From contig NZ_CP108070.1 in the NCBI RefSeq assembly GCF_036178845.1, forward strand, positions 10,416,001-10,480,000: a stretch of DNA of 64,000 nucleotides, given 5' to 3'. The notes under the pieces are model-generated. The model was not told the origin of the DNA. It saw only the letters and a list, made by a program, of their open reading frames with translations, and did no database searches. Shown here one piece after another: positions 60,501 through 64,000 of this stretch (positions are counted from its first letter, which is position 1; each line of letters starts with the position of its first letter). The position numbers and the translations under genes are program-made. The DNA comes from Streptomyces sp. NBC_00271. GTDB lineage: Bacteria > Actinomycetota > Actinomycetes > Streptomycetales > Streptomycetaceae.

Positions 60501-62253
60501 CCAGCACGGCTTCCAGACGGCCGACAGCACTGGCTTCGGTGATGCCCAGGACGGACAGGGCCTTTTCGGCTTCATGGTCCAGGGCAACCTCGGGGTGCAC
60601 GTACCGCTGACCGTCGTGGAGCGCGCCGGTACCCGTGACACGCCGGTACACGGTTCCCGGCTGAGGCGCGTGCCGTTCGCCGTCCTCGGTCAGCAGGATG
60701 CGGGCACGGGCTGCGTCCGCAGCGTGTGAGGAACCCTTGGACTTCATGTCGGCGGCGATCAGCAGAGCGAGGATGCTCGCTTGGGGGCTGCCGTCCGACA
60801 CCAGCGCCTCGAGCCAGTTCTCGACGGACTCCACCGGTCTGTCCGCCAGCTCCATGATGTCGCGGACGCGCGAGCGGCGATTTTGGGCCTCGGCGCTGTG
60901 ATGCACCCAGTCCACCGGACGACCGGGAAGTTCGGCCCACAGCCGAAGCCACTCCTGCTGCAGGTTCTCAGGGTGCAGACGCAACGTCCTCGGCTCGCGC
61001 AGGGTGCCCGACTGATCCGGGACCGAGGGACGCGCGACCGCGGCATCCAACACGTCCGCGCTCAGCTGCCGGTCGGCCCACTGCGCGGCCTCTCGTCCAC
61101 GCGCGGTCAGCAACGGCAGATACGAACCAGGATCGTTCGCTTCGAGCAGCTGGGGCACCGAATCGACGATCAGTTCCGCGGCTGCTCGGATCAGCTCGGT
61201 GTTGAACGGGCTCGTCTGGAGGTTTTGGCGGTCGGGGCTGGTCTGCCAGGCCGCATTGAGCACACCGGTGAGCGTCGTGTTGTAGTGCGTGGGGAAGTAC
61301 GCCCAGAAGTCGCCGCGTTCGGAGCGATTCTTCACGCCCCTGCCGGGCACCGCCCAAGAGATCCGGATCGTGGGTCTGCCGTGCTGGTCCCCGGCCGCGT
61401 CCAGCGCCTCGGGGGAGGGGGCATGATCGCGGGAGAAGACGTGCCACTGCTCCGTGCGTACCTGCCGCCCGTCCACCTGCTCACGGATGGTGTGTGCGTC
61501 GCCGAGAGCACTCTGATTGATGACGCGCAGGTGCTGACGGCCGGTCCGCCCGTCCTCCAGCATGACCGTGTCCACGTGGGAGGAGAACAGCTGGAAGTGC
61601 ACGGGGAAGTTGTGGAGATCCCCACCGAGCCGGTCGGCAGCGCCCGGCTTCAGCGGCAGCACCACCACCGTGGAGGCCCACTCCATCAAAGAGTCGAGAC
61701 GACTGTCCGATCTTCGCTCGGCGGCTTCGTCCAACACTTGCGCCATGCGGAGGACCGGCGTCTCCTGACTCTCCGGAACCGGCACGGTCTCCCGGATGAG
61801 CTGGGAGGACCACACCTTGTCGAAGCCGAAACTACCGCTGCTGCTGAAAAAACGAGGAGTGTCGCAGACGCTCAGGACGGATTTCACGCCCACGCCGAAA
61901 CGCCCGATCTTTCCCCCGCGCTTGGCCGACGAACTCATGTGAAGAATCGTGTCCACCCCCTGCGCAGAAACCGGAAAGCCCGTGTTCGCACAGTAGAGAT
62001 GAGTATCCGTCAGCACGACATGGATACGCCCTTCACTCTTTGCGTCGATCTCGTCGGCGCCGTTCTGGACCAACTCGTAGATCTGCCGGTCGCTGTAGCC
62101 GCCCCGGGAGATGTCGCGTTCCAGGTTCGCATGCTCCAGAACATGCCGTGGATCGGCTCGATAGACGTTGAGACTGCGCCGTGACAACTCACGTACAGCT
62201 GTCACGACATCCGACAACTGAGACTCCGGCAACTGAGGCTCGGGTGCCTGCAT
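57538..62253 (-). CDS. Fusion of Hsp90/sacsin-type ATPase and SF2 DEAD/DEAH helicase
   Basis: A 1571-residue protein. The N-terminal ATP-binding fold of the GHKL/sacsin kind shows IYELVQNGADEID (about 58-70), HLYCANTGFPVS (about 85-97) and KIGRFGVGVKSVL (about 115-127). A long middle of about 1000 residues is unassigned. The C-terminal helicase has LSLPTGAGKTRVAAEAA (about 1190), VIIDEAHFAIP (DEAH, about 1300), LIGLTATAYRG, VLVFATSVEHSKVLA and YVQMIGRGLRG (motif VI, about 1530). Start ATG at 62253 with AAAGGAG 10 bases upstream. It is followed closely by the DrmB-like gene. Known DISARM has a separate helicase DrmA. An Hsp90-type domain fused to the helicase is a different design and I cannot assign it to a named defence system. 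Confidence 0.85.
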   Translation of the reverse strand: MQAPEPQLPESQLSDVVTAVRELSRRSLNVYRADPRHVLEHANLERDISRGGYSDRQIYELVQNGADEIDAKSEGRIHVVLTDTHLYCANTGFPVSAQGVDTILHMSSSAKRGGKIGRFGVGVKSVLSVCDTPRFFSSSGSFGFDKVWSSQLIRETVPVPESQETPVLRMAQVLDEAAERRSDSRLDSLMEWASTVVVLPLKPGAADRLGGDLHNFPVHFQLFSSHVDTVMLEDGRTGRQHLRVINQSALGDAHTIREQVDGRQVRTEQWHVFSRDHAPSPEALDAAGDQHGRPTIRISWAVPGRGVKNRSERGDFWAYFPTHYNTTLTGVLNAAWQTSPDRQNLQTSPFNTELIRAAAELIVDSVPQLLEANDPGSYLPLLTARGREAAQWADRQLSADVLDAAVARPSVPDQSGTLREPRTLRLHPENLQQEWLRLWAELPGRPVDWVHHSAEAQNRRSRVRDIMELADRPVESVENWLEALVSDGSPQASILALLIAADMKSKGSSHAADAARARILLTEDGERHAPQPGTVYRRVTGTGALHDGQRYVHPEVALDHEAEKALSVLGITEASAVGRLEAVLDIGFSGYGDGDWAQFWELTRHAGGAPTVAAIRARCQDYRETIKVRCCDGRFRPLHTCLLPGRVVPSDLSRDAHATIDPRFHGPDMTVLKDLGATEVPALARVDRGASWFGDYFAYALGVFNRSLASGARHVGVKAVSLEGSDTAGPLELLLGLSEKGQAAYVRALPRHGVPHHWTVRRPSTGAQQTVASPIVWLIRNRVSLPTSQGLRGVSESVAPALRAHGDLLPVAEVDSELGAALGLASTVHDIPAGAWAGLFEQLAISDDDALVGRAFALLAHAVEDGSDIPWPSQEETRCRVGEEWAFRQDSEIYVTHDRAKYRALQIHRLPALLAPASEDVGRMRELWSMQDGEHAIKEEIEHVPAGDPIPLFDVYPRLKQRLPHDSDLRIVHCTSLARVVTTEGHGREEESLLQTRSGSDILVCGPEDELSVLMAVVAVLGLRLDASACRALLAQQVKDRENEKFVAVRREPDIARKLLLAVGVERLRDRLPAGLLLTDAELRGALADDLRVARLVVASYGADVLRTLAPAFREAGFDDTPSQWVGGSRTRAFLRSYGFPASWAGDPDDTPPPTSFAVMGPRTVTDLHDYQVTVVANMRRLLAQEAPQRAMLSLPTGAGKTRVAAEAAIRAMRDGHLVGPVLWIAQSEELCEQAIATWEFLWPHFGASSKLHISRMRQGHHPEPFNDGHHLVVAIDDTLVQRLADEQYAWLRYAAAVIIDEAHFAIPKTYTKILDLLGIDQYRVSRPLIGLTATAYRGRNDEETRRLVKRFGERRLDFGAFDGDDESSAHTHLQRLEVLSRVEQRELPGGSVSLSAAQAEKALQHNSMGIPDDITKKLAEDVSRTRRIVEEIERLDASWPVLVFATSVEHSKVLAALLSDRGVPAAYIESKTRSSIRARRIQDFRDGKIRVLTNYGVLTQGFDAPKVRVVVVARPTYSPNTYVQMIGRGLRGPANGGEPECLILNVRDNIDNFGRDLAYTEFEYLWKKAY

Positions 62254-63579
62254 AGTGCGCGTACTCCTTTGGCCCCGGATCGCCAGGGTCGGCATCGTGT
62301 TCGATGAGGTGAAGCAGGAGCTGCGCAACACATGGACACAGGCAACCACGCACGCCCAGGGGACGCGCGGTCGTGCGTCAACCCACAGGTATGGCGGCTT
62401 CCCTCGCTGGCCACGGAGCCGCGTGGGGAGGCTCGAAGTGTGCGGGACCAGGTTAGAACGCGTGAAGCTTCGGTGACAAGAGAGAGTGTCAATTATGTTG
62501 ATTCATAGTGAAATTGGTGATTTTCTGATGCTGGGCGGTGTGCGAGCATCACTGACAGGAGGGGCTGGGAGCTGACCCGTGCGCGCACCGCACGTCTCAA
62601 TGGCCCAGAATTCCCGCTTCTGGAAATGCAAACCCATGTCTGAGGGTTTCTCCTTGACCTCAGCAAGGGGGTTCGGTGTAGCAGTCAATCGTAAGCATCA
62701 GTGCGGTCGATGCCTTGGCCATGTGTTTTCTGATCCCGTTTCAAGGGCAACGAATCAAAAACTCCTGCAGCCCCGCCCGTGACTCACGGCCGTATCTGCC
62801 ATGGCCTGGCGGTGACCTGATCAAACCCCATTTCCTGCGTTGGTGATTCGATTCTTGGGTCAGGTTGTAGCCCCGCAGGCACCAGCTCGTCGACTCTCAC
62901 CTTCGAATTCCGCCGCGCCCAGTTCGGGTGGATCTGTCAGGGAGGGGAAGCTGCGCTGAAGACCAGGCTGGATAGCGCGGAGGTGTCGATATGGCTCCTC
63001 GCCGACGTAGCTCTGGCACATCGTGCCCGGCAGGTCCGGGGGGCTTGTCCGGGCACGATGTGTCACAGGCGGCCTCCGCTGCAGCATGGCCGGCAGACCG
63101 GTCCGCTCATCCTCACCCGCGGTTCCTCATCGGCCCTCGTCTCTCCACCTGCCGGTTCGGCGACCAGGACGAGCTGCCCTACCGAGAGATTCCCGCAACC
63201 CGGGACACCGAAGGGCTTCCACCGAAGCACGGTGATCACGGGCACCGAAGACCGTCCGCCGGATGCTCGCCAACGCCACCGAGCGGCCGCGGGCCGGCGG
63301 ACGCCGTAGTGCGCGGGACGTCAGCGGGGGATAGGCGGGCACGAGCCTGATAGTCCCGCCACTTTCAGATGTCGAGCCGTTGCCAAGGGCCCTGGCAAAG
63401 GCCAGTCAACCTGGGGTGAACTTGAGCCAGTCATCCCATCAGAGGGATGGCCGCAGCGGCGATAGACATGCGGAGATTGCCGCCATCATGGGGTGAGCAG
63501 TGTGGTCACTCCACCAAGGCGCTGCGTACGAGACTGGCGGGATCGCCGGCTCAGATTTACTCCGGGTCGGATCTACAGA
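62254..63579. other. 1.3-kb interval upstream of the helicase operon
   Basis: No gene is supported; open frames are short and lack ribosome sites. The first 300 bases should hold the helicase-operon promoter. An AT-rich stretch near 62488-62530 with repeated TTGAT/GTGATT blocks stands out against the GC-rich background. The rest looks like eroded sequence. The only structured element is the hairpin at 63017-63062. Confidence 0.45.
63017..63062. repeat. Perfect 14-bp inverted repeat
   Basis: CACATCGTGCCCGG (63017-63030) and CCGGGCACGATGTG (63049-63062) are exact complements around an 18-base G-rich loop. It may be a terminator, a protein site or the fused ends of a lost transposon. Confidence 0.6.
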
Positions 63580-64000
63580 TCAGGTGATGTTGATTCCCCG
63601 GCGCGCGTGGCTGATCAGGTTGTGGACTTCGGCGCCGAAGACGGCCGACTCCCGCAGGGTCCGCCAGGTGTGCAGGTACAACGCGATCGAGTCGGCGTCC
63701 TCGATCCAGAGCTCGGCGTGCCAGACCTCGACCATGACGAGTCGTTCGTCATGGATCCAGAAGCCTCCGGTCGGCGGGATCTTCAGCGAGGCCGTGAACG
63801 GGATGACTCCCAACCGGACGGTAGCGGGACGGGAAAGCCGGTGACGACCGTGGAGTCTGCCCCGGGTGAGGACCTGCGGGAGCCCCCCCCGGAAGGAATT
63901 GAGACGTGGTTGCTCTACTGCCCGCAGGATGGGGCAGAGTTCTACTTCTGTCGCGGGAAGGGGAATACGCACCACATGATCAGCGCACAGTCCGCATGGG
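63580..64000 (-). CDS. C-terminal part of a DUF5753-type XRE regulator, cut by window edge
   Basis: About 140 residues to the edge. The last 60 or so read VRLGVIPF, GGFWIHDERLVMVEVWHAELWI, then YLHTWRTLRESAVFGAEVHNLI, the typical end of DUF5753 (Scr1-type) regulators that follow an N-terminal helix-turn-helix. The preceding part matches less well, and a run of eight C at 63883-63890 may hide a frameshift. The helix-turn-helix itself would be outside the window. Confidence 0.6.
   Translation of the reverse strand, partial: PCGLCADHVVRIPLPATEVELCPILRAVEQPRLNSFRGGLPQVLTRGRLHGRHRLSRPATVRLGVIPFTASLKIPPTGGFWIHDERLVMVEVWHAELWIEDADSIALYLHTWRTLRESAVFGAEVHNLISHARRGINIT

Overview
The window is GC-rich actinobacterial DNA, almost certainly from Streptomyces or a close relative. 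Signs of this are the strong third-position G/C bias, many GTG/TTG starts, a DUF2637 (SpdB-type) protein, BTAD and LysM proteins, a stand-alone HATPase anti-sigma-like protein, a DUF5753-type regulator end, a Trypco1 partner protein and a DrmB-like protein. I found no rRNA, tRNA or CRISPR array.

Layout. (1) 1-4886, minus strand: a tightly coupled operon running permease -> glutamine-synthetase-like ligase -> SAM methyltransferase -> class III aminotransferase (its end is cut by the window), probably for amine or amino-acid uptake and modification. (2) 4964-9941: a hypothetical protein, an HTH protein, a frameshifted HATPase, an XRE-TPR regulator and a HAD hydrolase. (3) 10054-23474, minus strand: a DUF2637 membrane protein followed (in transcription order, upstream) by a complete-looking Gram-positive Tad/Flp pilus operon (lipoprotein, exported protein, SAF/CpaB, TadZ, TadA, TadB, TadC, Flp pilin, three TadE/G-like pseudopilins, LysM-BTAD membrane protein). 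(4) 23777-36752, minus strand: a type IV secretion/conjugation operon (TcpC/VirB8-like, small pilin-like protein, VirB3/PrgI-like protein, VirB4 ATPase, small membrane protein, VirB6-like channel, transglycosylase-NlpC/P60 hydrolase, exported protein, VirD4/TraG-like coupling ATPase, replication-relaxation protein). Nearly every junction has a 4-base ATGA or GTGA overlap. (5) 36753-37471: a divergent control region dense in TGGTCGG/CCGACCA and TGCGCA repeats, which looks like an origin or operator region. (6) 37472-42534, plus strand: a protein with a duplicated HTH module, a membrane protein, a frameshifted zinc-ribbon tyrosine recombinase and a small cysteine-rich protein. Regions 3-6 together look like a conjugative plasmid or integrative element.

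(7) 42540-43583 is an insertion-sequence graveyard (IstB and IS630 remnants and truncated genes). (8) 43671-63579 reads as a defence/conflict island. It has a trypsin-NTPase-TPR protein with its Trypco1 partner, a broken sigma factor, a CoiA-like protein, a TnpB remnant with an internal inversion, an HNH endonuclease, a MazG-like pyrophosphohydrolase, a DUF2075 helicase with a nuclease-like N-terminus, and a probable operon of a giant Hsp90-type-ATPase/SF2-helicase fusion plus a DrmB-like (DUF1998) protein. (9) The right edge carries the end of a DUF5753-type regulator.

The most interesting parts are the helicase/DrmB pair, the trypsin-NTPase/Trypco1 pair, the combined Tad-plus-T4SS machinery with its repeat-rich control region, and the inverted segment inside tnpB. 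Several genes carry single-base frameshifts (7.3, 40.9, 50.65 and 56.5 kb). These may be real decay or base-calling errors and should be checked against reads.
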